Assembly (NCBI GenBank): GCA_943324415.2
Contig: CALPLN020000035.1
Coordinates: forward strand, 1-13,636
Source of the DNA: Sediminibacterium ginsengisoli
GTDB lineage: Bacteria; Bacteroidota; Bacteroidia; Chitinophagales; Chitinophagaceae
DNA length: 13,636 nt
Direction: 5' to 3'
Below, piece by piece: positions 7,407 through 13,632 of the stretch (positions are counted from its first letter, which is position 1; each line of letters opens with the position of its first letter). The position numbers were made by a program, and so were the translations under genes. The notes under the pieces were generated by a model that ran no database searches, was not told the origin of the DNA, and saw nothing but the letters and a program-made list of their open reading frames with translations.

Positions 7407-7966
7407 AACCAATTCAAAAAATTGTAGTACTAGGTCCAGAATCTACGGGTAAGTCAACGCTATGTGCGGCACTTGCAGCGCACTATCAAACAGTTTGGGC
7501 TCAAGAATATGCAAGAGAATATTTATCAGAACACGGAACAGCATATAGCTATGAAGATTTATTAACCATTGCGAAAGGACAGCTTGAAAACGAAGACCGC
7601 GCAATGGAAGTATTACAACAAAAAAATGCAACAACTGGCGCTTCGGATCAATCAAATCAATTAATCATAGACACTGATATGTATGTGATGAAGGTATGGT
7701 GTGAATACGTGTTTAACAATTGTCATCACTATATTTTAGAACAAATCAACGAACGTAGTTATGACCTCTATCTGCTCTGTGATATAGACCTACCATGGAC
7801 CGCAGACGAAATGCGTGAATATCCAGACGAGCAACCCCGTATCGAATTGTTTACAACCTATAAGGAACTTTTAATCAATCAAAAAACACCTTGGGGAATT
7901 GTGAGTGGAATAGGAGCGCAGCGTACACAAAATGCAATTCAATGCATCAATCAGCATTTAACGTAA
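7403..7966 (+). CDS. NadR-type P-loop kinase, probable ribosylnicotinamide kinase
   Basis: Predicted to phosphorylate nicotinamide riboside to nicotinamide mononucleotide in the cytoplasm, trapping what PnuC imports and feeding NAD synthesis. From ATG 7403 the product is 187 residues and corresponds to the kinase part of NadR alone: Walker A GPESTGKST at 11-19, EYAREYL, a DTD at the end of a core strand in the middle of the protein, and DLPWTADEMREYPDEQPR, which resembles the NadR DTPW...R lid region. There is no NMN adenylyltransferase domain and no helix-turn-helix, so this is a stand-alone kinase and not the trifunctional regulator. The frame is open back to a TTG at 7379, but the ATG overlapping the pnuC stop as ATGA is the better start and implies translational coupling. 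Specificity is inferred from the partner gene. Confidence 0.85.
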   Translation: MKPIQKIVVLGPESTGKSTLCAALAAHYQTVWAQEYAREYLSEHGTAYSYEDLLTIAKGQLENEDRAMEVLQQKNATTGASDQSNQLIIDTDMYVMKVWCEYVFNNCHHYILEQINERSYDLYLLCDIDLPWTADEMREYPDEQPRIELFTTYKELLINQKTPWGIVSGIGAQRTQNAIQCINQHLT

Positions 7967-8032
7967 TTTTGAAAAATACAAAACTAGTACACAAATTGAA
8001 TAGGCTTATGCACAATAAGATTCTTGTGTTTT

Positions 8033-8051
8033 AAAAATTGTGGATCACAAT
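8033..8051 (-). terminator. Terminator for mtgA on the minus strand
   Basis: The perfect inverted repeat ATTGTG-GAT-CACAAT (8037-8051) reads on the minus strand as a 6-bp hairpin followed by five T, the last stem base plus 8036-8033. It lies 15 bases past the mtgA stop. It shares base 8051 with the plus-strand terminator, giving back-to-back hairpins at this convergent junction. The stem is AT-rich, so strength is uncertain. Confidence 0.5.
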
Positions 8052-8075
8052 GGGGATAAACCCCACTATTTTTTT
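8051..8075 (+). terminator. Terminator for the uvrB-pnuC-kinase operon
   Basis: TGGGG pairs with CCCCA across an ATAAA loop (8051-8065), followed by CTA and a run of seven T at 8069-8075. The 5-bp stem is short but mostly GC. The structure overlaps the stop codon of the oppositely transcribed mtgA gene (8066-8068), so the 3' ends of the two transcription units interleave. Confidence 0.55.
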
Positions 8076-8761
8076 CTAATTAAATCTCGAACATCCTCGT
8101 CTCCTTCTAAATTGTTCATTTCTCTGAGGATCTGTGGATAACGCCATGCAACCCTTCTTGACATTGGACGAGCTGTGAATTTCTTGGGATTAGGTAAACC
8201 TGCAATAATCATCGCAGCCTCTGCACGGCTTAAATTTTTTGCCGATTTTTTAAAATAATGTTGTGCTGCCGCTTCAACACCAAAACAGCCTGGACCTGTT
8301 TCAATCACATTTAAATACACTTCTAAAATTCTTTTTTTACCCCAAACTAGTTCAATTAAAAAAGTAAAATAAAACTCGGGTAATTTTCGAATATACTTGT
8401 CATATGGTCCACCCTGCCATAGAAAAACATTTTTTGCAACCTGTTGTGTAATCGTACTTGCGCCCCCACCCAAAGGAATTCTAGATTTCTTTTTTTTCTT
8501 TTTTGGTTTAAAGCTTTTTTCCATCGCCTCCCAATCAACACCAACATGATCTGGGAAAGCCTGATCCTCACTAGCGATTGCGGCCAATTTAATATTGTAA
8601 GACATCTCCTCCCATGCCACATAATCTCGTTTTAATCCCAAGCCAAACGCATTGGTGATTTGTGTGATGGTGATTGGAGGAAAGACAAAACGCGTGATCA
8701 CTACATAAAGCAATGAACTTAAAAATAAATACCAGATGACGCGTTTAATTTTTTTAATCAA
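8066..8761 (-). CDS. mtgA: Monofunctional biosynthetic peptidoglycan glycosyltransferase
   Basis: Polymerises lipid II into glycan strands at the periplasmic face of the inner membrane (family GT51), without the transpeptidase domain of class A penicillin-binding proteins. The 231 residues contain an N-terminal membrane anchor (about 9-27) and the GT51 motifs in order: EDQAFPDHVGVDW (65-77) with catalytic Glu65, GGASTITQQ (99-107), RKLPE (125-129), KKRILEVYLN (142-151), and RAEAAMIIAGLPNP (179-192). The start codon is TTG at 8761: there is no in-frame ATG or GTG between the upstream stop and residue 53, and TTG gives a proper anchor. A lysine run at 87-92, encoded by an A-rich tract, sits between the first two motifs. 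It is 53 bases downstream of the small exported protein gene on the same strand. Confidence 0.95.
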   Translation of the reverse strand: MIKKIKRVIWYLFLSSLLYVVITRFVFPPITITQITNAFGLGLKRDYVAWEEMSYNIKLAAIASEDQAFPDHVGVDWEAMEKSFKPKKKKKKSRIPLGGGASTITQQVAKNVFLWQGGPYDKYIRKLPEFYFTFLIELVWGKKRILEVYLNVIETGPGCFGVEAAAQHYFKKSAKNLSRAEAAMIIAGLPNPKKFTARPMSRRVAWRYPQILREMNNLEGDEDVRDLIRKK

Positions 8762-8814
8762 AATATAAATGAAGTATGATTGATCTATGACTACTTTTTA
8801 TAGAAGCAAGAAGG

Positions 8815-9372
8815 TTATAAAATTTCAACACTAAAACGTTTTCCTATTGGTCGATAAGGAGGATTTTTTTTAGCCATCCATCTTCCAATAAAATAGGCAC
8901 CAAGGCCACCAGCGATAGATGGAATATTTTTTGACCCAAATACCGCCTCTTTATTGATAATAGAATTGGTGATGTTTAAGCCACTATATAAAATCCCCCC
9001 AATTTTTAAAAACGAACCGTTTGCGAACACACTTTGGTATTGACCTTTGTCTTTGGCAAAAGCGCGTATTTCGTTAATATGCAGTGTGAGTGCGCCCAAC
9101 TTTAAAGTGTCTTGACCATATGTACCATAAGCGGTCATCACCGTTTGAAGCGCATATTGCTTCACCTGTATGGAGTCGTTTTTGACCCATTGAATTTGAC
9201 CTGTAATCCATTGGCGATTGCTAAATTCAAATTCGATGTAGTTGTCTTTGGTAAACGATTTGATGGTGACGCCTTTATCTTTTAGAACGAGTACGTTTCC
9301 ACCTTGCGCTTTAACGGTAGACGCTTTTGCCAACAGGCAAATACAAAAAAACAAAAAGGTTATATTTTTCAC
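8815..9372 (-). CDS. Exported protein of unknown function
   Basis: I do not recognise a named family. The 185 residues start with a clear signal peptide (Lys2, hydrophobic 4-15, likely cleavage after VKA at 20-22), so the product is periplasmic or outer-membrane-associated. Residues about 35-72 (TIKSFTKDNYIEFEF...WITGQIQWVKNDSIQV) alternate like a small beta-barrel and recall the Sm-like beta fold seen in other exported Bacteroidota proteins; this is impressionistic. Two glycine-rich hydrophobic stretches follow, GGILYSGLNITNSII (125-139) and GGLGAYFIGRWMA (155-167), which could be short membrane-inserting segments. The start is GTG at 9372; no in-frame ATG precedes the signal peptide. It lies 76 bases after the LysE-family gene on the same strand and 53 bases before mtgA, without a visible terminator on either side. 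Confidence 0.8.
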   Translation of the reverse strand: MKNITFLFFCICLLAKASTVKAQGGNVLVLKDKGVTIKSFTKDNYIEFEFSNRQWITGQIQWVKNDSIQVKQYALQTVMTAYGTYGQDTLKLGALTLHINEIRAFAKDKGQYQSVFANGSFLKIGGILYSGLNITNSIINKEAVFGSKNIPSIAGGLGAYFIGRWMAKKNPPYRPIGKRFSVEIL

Positions 9373-9377
9373 AATAG

Positions 9378-9384
9378 CAAATTA
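9378..9384 (-). promoter_or_regulatory. Possible contracted -7 box before the exported-protein gene
   Basis: On the minus strand TAATTTG stands five bases before the GTG start at 9372. It is one base shorter than the TAnnTTTG consensus (one spacer base instead of two). The short distance to the start resembles the arrangements at uvrB and the monophosphatase gene. Evidence is weak because the spacing is off-consensus and no -33 box is convincing. Confidence 0.22.
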
Positions 9385-9448
9385 CAATAAAGCCAACTAA
9401 AAAGAACCAAAAAACTTAAATGTTTGTGAAAGAGTGTCGACGAATCTG

Positions 9449-10099
9449 TTAATAGATCAATAGTGCGCTATATAAAAGTGCAGCGCTAAAGATTAAAATG
9501 ATGATCCCCGAAACACGATTGATCCAAAGCAGATTTTTTTCGGTTAACCTCGGTCTTAATTTCCCTGCTAAAAAAACTTTCAACAAATCGGACAACAAGA
9601 CAAATCCAAGGCAGGTGCCAAACACAACTAGTTTGTACTGGAGCGGATTGGTGGTATCATCTGCACTAGTATTAATGGCTGCAGTCCAAGCAAACCAAAA
9701 TAAAAACACACTTGGGTTAAGGGTGTTCATTAAGAAACCAGAAAAATAAGAGGCAACTAGGTCTTTGATACGTATTTGTTTTGGCACTCCGTCCACGCCC
9801 ATATTTTCTAGTTTTAATTTTTTAAAGAACAAAGTATACAAACCCATTAATAGTAAGAATCCAGCACCCGCTAAGGCAATGGTTGACTTGTGGTTCAATA
9901 CCAAGTTAAATAAAGAAGTAAACACATTGCAAATAAAAAGTAAAAGTAGATCACTGCTTGAAACTCCTGCTACGAAAGCATATCCAGAGCGTTTACCATT
10001 GGTAAGGCTTTGTTTGATAATTGCGAAAATGACAGGCCCAATGGAAATGCTTAAAATCAATCCCAATAACAAACCCTTTAAAAGTGGCGCAGCTAACAT
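9449..10099 (-). CDS. LysE/RhtB-family amino-acid or metabolite exporter
   Basis: Inner-membrane exporter of the LysE superfamily, whose members expel amino acids or related small molecules using the proton gradient. The 216-residue length and about six hydrophobic segments (about 5-29, 40-67, 73-92, 113-142, 156-178, 192-214) fit the family. Signature features are LSISIGPV (16-23) in the first helix, AGVSSSD (44-50) in the second, and MNTLNP (124-129) before the fourth segment. The ATG at 10099 overlaps the end of the upstream GH3-family gene by seven bases (ATGTTAG), so the two are translationally coupled. The substrate cannot be read from sequence; the coupling suggests it may be connected to the product or substrate of the GH3 enzyme. 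Confidence 0.88.
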   Translation of the reverse strand: MLAAPLLKGLLLGLILSISIGPVIFAIIKQSLTNGKRSGYAFVAGVSSSDLLLLFICNVFTSLFNLVLNHKSTIALAGAGFLLLMGLYTLFFKKLKLENMGVDGVPKQIRIKDLVASYFSGFLMNTLNPSVFLFWFAWTAAINTSADDTTNPLQYKLVVFGTCLGFVLLSDLLKVFLAGKLRPRLTEKNLLWINRVSGIIILIFSAALLYSALLIY

Positions 10100-11622
10100 T
10101 CGGTTTGATTTTTAATAAATGCCTTCCAATCGGTTAGCATCTCTCCTTTTAAGACTCTTGGAAATTTGTGTTGACCCCCAATTTTCCCCTTGCTTTCCAT
10201 GAATCCCATAAAACAGCTTTCTTTAAGTACCGAGACCTGAATGGCTTTAAGTGCACTTTTTCTTTCGATTGCATAATCGTCATTTAGCTGAGTTAGTTTT
10301 TCATCTATTTTTTCTGCTAATAAAACGGCGTCAATCTTTTGATCACAAGCAACATACCAATGGTGTGCAAAGAAGTTGCCATGGGGCTCGCCCGTAACCG
10401 TGTATTCGGGTATAGACAGGTTCAATTCTTCACTTACCAATTGAATGGCCTTATTCATATTGTCTACACTTAAATGCTCGCCTACTAAGCTTAAAAAATG
10501 TTTGGTTCTTCCAGTGATAATGATTTCCGCATTGGCCTTGTCAACAAAGCGAACCGTGTCGCCAATCAAATAGCGCCAAGCACCCGCAGGTGTACTAATT
10601 AAAATGGCATAATCTTTTGCCTCTTCAACTTCGTGAATCATTAGGGCTTCAGGCTGGTCCACCATTTCTCCATGCTCATCAAAATTCTTTTCATCAAAAG
10701 GAACGAATTCAAAAAAGATATGTTGATTATAAGATAAACGCATGCCCACCGCATTTTGTTTGTCCTGCCAAGCCAAGAAACCTTCGCTTGCTAAATAAGT
10801 TTCTATATATTCTATGGGCCTTCCCAATAATTTTTCAAATCCGTGTTTATAGGGCTCAAAGCTTACGCCACCATGAACGAATAAGGTGAGGTTGGGCCAG
10901 ATCTCATGAATATTATTAAGTTGATAGCGTTCTATCACCATTTCCAGACACATTTGGATCCAAGCGGGCACACCAATAATAAAACTGATATCCCATTCTG
11001 GCGCCTTCTCAACAATTTCTTTTAATTTTTTATTCCAATCGCGTTCTTTGGCTATTTTTTTACCGGGTTTGTAAAATGGTTGAAACCAAAAGGGTGCTTT
11101 CTTGGCCGTAATCCCACTTAAGTCACCAGCATAATAACCTGCACCTTTTTGTAAATCTGTACTACCGCCCAAGGTGAGCCATCCACGACCCAATGCAGAT
11201 AAGGGTACATCCCGATATTTAAACAAGCTAATCAACTGCTTGATCATGATAATTTTATTACCCCTCAACAAGTCGTTTGTAACAGGGATATATTTACTAG
11301 CAGCTTCGCTAGTCCCACTACTCAACGCAAAATAATTGATTTTACCAGGCCAACAGATGTCGGTCTGTCCTTCTAGTGTTAGATGCCACCACTCTTGATA
11401 GATCTTGTTGTAATTGTAACTAGGCACTATTTCTTGGAATCTTTTTCCAATATGTCTGCTGGTTAAAATTTCGTCGAATTTATTTTTTTGACCGAAAGCG
11501 GTGTATTGTGCACGTTTTAATAACTTTTTGAGCACGCGCAACTGAGCGCTTCTTGGACTTCTTGGTGGAATTCCAAGTGCCTTACTAAGGCTCTTAGGTA
11601 AATTAATCTCAAAAATCGGCAT
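10093..11622 (-). CDS. GH3-family adenylate-forming acyl-acid amidosynthetase
   Basis: Member of the GH3 (auxin-responsive promoter) family, a branch of the ANL adenylating enzymes that in plants join carboxylic acids to amino acids through an acyl-AMP. The 509 residues show the three ATP/AMP motifs in order: SSGTSEA (101-107), YLASEGF (276-282) and IGDTVRF (353-359), then the hinge-proximal GRTKHF (371-376) and the C-terminal block KGKIGGQHKFPRVLK (478-492). Length is slightly below plant GH3 proteins, which run near 600. No signal peptide or membrane segment is seen, so it is cytoplasmic. Bacterial members are widespread in Bacteroidota, but their acid and amine substrates are largely unknown; the plant auxin role should not be carried over. 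The gene is transcribed from the divergent region at 11623-11702, and its end overlaps the LysE-family start. Confidence 0.9.
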   Translation of the reverse strand: MPIFEINLPKSLSKALGIPPRSPRSAQLRVLKKLLKRAQYTAFGQKNKFDEILTSRHIGKRFQEIVPSYNYNKIYQEWWHLTLEGQTDICWPGKINYFALSSGTSEAASKYIPVTNDLLRGNKIIMIKQLISLFKYRDVPLSALGRGWLTLGGSTDLQKGAGYYAGDLSGITAKKAPFWFQPFYKPGKKIAKERDWNKKLKEIVEKAPEWDISFIIGVPAWIQMCLEMVIERYQLNNIHEIWPNLTLFVHGGVSFEPYKHGFEKLLGRPIEYIETYLASEGFLAWQDKQNAVGMRLSYNQHIFFEFVPFDEKNFDEHGEMVDQPEALMIHEVEEAKDYAILISTPAGAWRYLIGDTVRFVDKANAEIIITGRTKHFLSLVGEHLSVDNMNKAIQLVSEELNLSIPEYTVTGEPHGNFFAHHWYVACDQKIDAVLLAEKIDEKLTQLNDDYAIERKSALKAIQVSVLKESCFMGFMESKGKIGGQHKFPRVLKGEMLTDWKAFIKNQTEC

Positions 11623-11657
11623 CTACAGAATCAGGTTTTACTTTTACAGATTAGTTA

Positions 11658-11665
11658 CAAAAATA
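11658..11665 (-). promoter_or_regulatory. Promoter -7 box for the GH3/LysE genes
   Basis: On the minus strand TATTTTTG perfectly matches TAnnTTTG, 35 bases before the GH3 ATG at 11622, giving a leader of roughly 30 bases. A TTTG that could serve as -33 is at 11681-11684, but the spacer is 15 bases, shorter than the usual 17-23. The promoter lies inside the 80-bp divergent region shared with the monophosphatase gene. Confidence 0.5.
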
Positions 11666-11678
11666 CGAATGTTATTCG
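11666..11678. promoter_or_regulatory. Palindrome between divergent promoters
   Basis: CGAAT-GTT-ATTCG is a perfect 5-3-5 inverted repeat that abuts the minus-strand -7 box of the GH3 gene (11658-11665) and lies 12 bases upstream of the plus-strand -7 box (11691-11698). Its position would let a bound regulator affect both directions, but a 10-base match of this kind can arise by chance, and no regulator gene is nearby. Confidence 0.25.
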
Positions 11679-11690
11679 AGCAAACGAGCC

Positions 11691-11698
11691 TACTTTTG
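11691..11698 (+). promoter_or_regulatory. -7 promoter box directly before the monophosphatase gene
   Basis: TACTTTTG is a perfect TAnnTTTG match ending four bases (TACT) before the ATG at 11703. A transcript from here would start at or within a base or two of the start codon. No TTG element is found at the expected -33 position. The arrangement mirrors that before uvrB. Confidence 0.5.
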
Positions 11699-11702
11699 TA
11701 CT

Positions 11703-12479
11703 ATGATTAAAAACACTTTAATTCAGGCTGTAGAGGTTGGTGCAAAAGAGCTAATTCGTTTTTTTAATGGCAGTTTTACTGTGTCTAGCAAGGCAACTAT
11801 AAATGACTTAGTCACCGAGGCAGACCATGCATCAGAAAAGGCAATCATTGAATTGATACAAGCACAGTTTCCGGATCATTTTATATTAAGCGAAGAAACG
11901 GGTGAAATGGCCTCAGCATCAGATACAAAGTGGATCATTGACCCGATTGATGGTACGATTAATTTTGCCAATGGCATTCCCATTTGTTGTGTAAGTATTG
12001 GAGTTGAATATAAGGGGGAAATGATACTGGGTTCGGTATACAATCCGTTTATGAATGAATTGTATTTTGCCGAAAAAGGAAAAGGCGCCACATTAAATGG
12101 AAGGCCCATGCGCGTAAGTAAAAAAGAATCACTTTTACAAAGCTGTTTGGTGACAGGCTTTCCCTATCAATATTTAGATACAGCTAACGGGCCTTTACAA
12201 GTTTTTGAAAAGTTGGTCCGCAAGGCTATACCCGTTCGTCGACTTGGTAGCGCAGCATTAGATTTGTGTTGGACAGCTGCTGGAAGATTTGATGGATTCT
12301 ACGAACACAAACTTCAGGCATGGGATAGTGCTGCTGGATATTTAATGGTGGAGGAAGCCGGAGGAAAGGTAACTGACTTAAACGGAAATAGATATAACCC
12401 ATACCAGCCGGGCATTATAGCGACCAATGGTTTTATTCACGACCAATTACAATCGGTGGTCAATGGAGGTGAGCTATAA
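11703..12479 (+). CDS. Inositol monophosphatase family phosphatase (SuhB-like)
   Basis: Mg-dependent, Li-sensitive-type phosphatase that removes phosphate from inositol monophosphates or related sugar and nucleotide phosphates; cytoplasmic. The 258-residue length is typical. The metal site is intact: Glu64-Glu65 in LSEETGE, DPIDGTINFANG (80-91) with Asp80 and Asp83, and the second signature AWDSAAGYLMVEEAGG (206-221) with Trp207-Asp208. The family includes SuhB, CysQ and archaeal fructose-bisphosphatases; the GTINFANG form and overall length fit the inositol-monophosphatase/SuhB side better than CysQ. True substrate is unproven. The start at 11703 is directly preceded by a perfect -7 box, and the gene is divergent from GH3. 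thiL follows 49 bases after the stop on the same strand and may be co-transcribed. Confidence 0.9.
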   Translation: MIKNTLIQAVEVGAKELIRFFNGSFTVSSKATINDLVTEADHASEKAIIELIQAQFPDHFILSEETGEMASASDTKWIIDPIDGTINFANGIPICCVSIGVEYKGEMILGSVYNPFMNELYFAEKGKGATLNGRPMRVSKKESLLQSCLVTGFPYQYLDTANGPLQVFEKLVRKAIPVRRLGSAALDLCWTAAGRFDGFYEHKLQAWDSAAGYLMVEEAGGKVTDLNGNRYNPYQPGIIATNGFIHDQLQSVVNGGEL

Positions 12480-12528
12480 AGTATGCAAAATAATTTAAGG
12501 AGATAATAAAAAGTAACAGCAATAATTT

Positions 12529-13569
12529 ATGTCAACAGAAAGAACAGAGATAGAAAAATTAGGTGAGTTTGGATTGATAGATCGATTAACACAGAACTTC
12601 GAAACATACAATGCATCCACCATATTATCAATAGGTGATGATGCCGCGGTGATAGATCATTTTGGAAAACAAACTGTCATCACAACAGATCTTTTGGTAG
12701 AAGGTGTGCACTTTGATTTAATGTATACACCATTAAAGCATCTTGGATATAAATCGGTAGTAGTGAACCTGAGCGATATTTATGCAATGAACGCGCAACC
12801 TACACAAATCACGATGAGCTTGGCTTTCAGCAATCGCTTTAGCCTAGAAGCGCTAGAAGAATTTTACGAAGGCGTAGCCATTGCATGTGATAAATATGGC
12901 GTGGATTTGATAGGTGGAGATACATCCACTTCACAAAAAGGACTCATCATTTCTGTAACTGCCATTGGCGAAGTCGCACCAGATCAATATATCAAAAGAA
13001 GTACAGCGGAGTCGGGTGATTTAATTTGTGTGTCAGGAGATTTAGGCGCGGCATTTTTAGGATTAACCTTAATGGAGCGCGAAAAACAAATCTTTTTAGA
13101 AAACCCACAGATACAACCGAACTTAGAAAACGAAGATTATATCGTAGGAAGATTGTTAAGGCCCGAAGCAAGAAAAGACATTATTGAGTTGCTAGAAAAA
13201 CTAGAAATAAAACCAACCTCTATGATGGACATCAGTGATGGATTGAGTTCTGACGTGTTACACTTATGTAAGCAGTCCGAATTAGGATGTAGAATTTATG
13301 AAGAAAAAATTCCTATTAACGAGGCAAGCAAAGCAGCTGCCTTCAAGTTTGGATTAGATGCCACTGTATGCGCCCTGAATGGTGGAGAAGACTATGAACT
13401 ACTCTTTACCATGAAGCAAGCAGATTACGATAAAATGACGATGCAAGAAGAAATTAGTGTGATTGGATATATGTGTGATGCTTCAGAAGGAAAAAAATTA
13501 ATTACAAAAGGAAACAATCTGTTTGATATTACTGCACAAGGTTGGAATGCTTTTGCAAAAGAAGCTTAA
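12529..13569 (+). CDS. thiL: Thiamine-monophosphate kinase
   Basis: Uses ATP to phosphorylate thiamine monophosphate to thiamine diphosphate, the last step of the de novo cofactor pathway; cytoplasmic. The 346-residue product (E. coli 325) has the PurM/ThiL-type two-domain layout: GDDAAV (36-41), TTDLLVEGVHF (52-62), NLSDIYAM (80-87), GGDTSTS (129-135), then SGDLGAAFLG (169-178), MDISDGLSSD (233-242) and NGGEDYELLFT (284-294). The Asp-rich segments supply Mg-ATP ligands. The ATG at 12529 is the first in-frame start and gives a normal N-terminus. No TPP riboswitch is visible in the 49-base gap upstream; that gap does hold an AAGGAG at 12497-12502, too far (26 bases) to act as a ribosome site for this start. 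A terminator-like inverted repeat follows. Confidence 0.97.
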   Translation: MSTERTEIEKLGEFGLIDRLTQNFETYNASTILSIGDDAAVIDHFGKQTVITTDLLVEGVHFDLMYTPLKHLGYKSVVVNLSDIYAMNAQPTQITMSLAFSNRFSLEALEEFYEGVAIACDKYGVDLIGGDTSTSQKGLIISVTAIGEVAPDQYIKRSTAESGDLICVSGDLGAAFLGLTLMEREKQIFLENPQIQPNLENEDYIVGRLLRPEARKDIIELLEKLEIKPTSMMDISDGLSSDVLHLCKQSELGCRIYEEKIPINEASKAAAFKFGLDATVCALNGGEDYELLFTMKQADYDKMTMQEEISVIGYMCDASEGKKLITKGNNLFDITAQGWNAFAKEA

Positions 13570-13590
13570 TAATAAATCTCCTTATTGATC

Positions 13591-13632
13591 AACGCCAATT
13601 CTGCAGATAATAAAAGTAGGTTGGCGTTTTTG
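13591..13632 (+). terminator. Long-loop terminator after thiL
   Basis: AACGCCAA (13591-13598) pairs perfectly with TTGGCGTT (13621-13628), giving an 8-bp stem and a 22-base loop, and the 3' arm runs into a T tract (13627-13631, broken by G). It begins 21 bases after the thiL stop. The large loop weakens the call, but position and T tract support termination. Confidence 0.5.

Noticed and set aside
9765..10115. 116-codon plus-strand frame over the LysE-family gene
   Set aside because: It lies wholly antisense to a well-supported membrane-protein gene and gives a composition without recognisable motifs.
10617..10889. 90-codon plus-strand frame over the GH3-family gene
   Set aside because: Antisense to a well-supported gene carrying all three GH3 motifs; product shows no family features.
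11668..11688. Direct repeat CGAG-CAAA-CGAG beside the divergent-promoter palindrome
   Set aside because: The 4-base repeats are too short to distinguish from chance and do not recur elsewhere in the window.
12480..12528. Possible TPP riboswitch before thiL
   Set aside because: The gap is only 49 bases and lacks the conserved CUGAGA and related core segments of the THI element.
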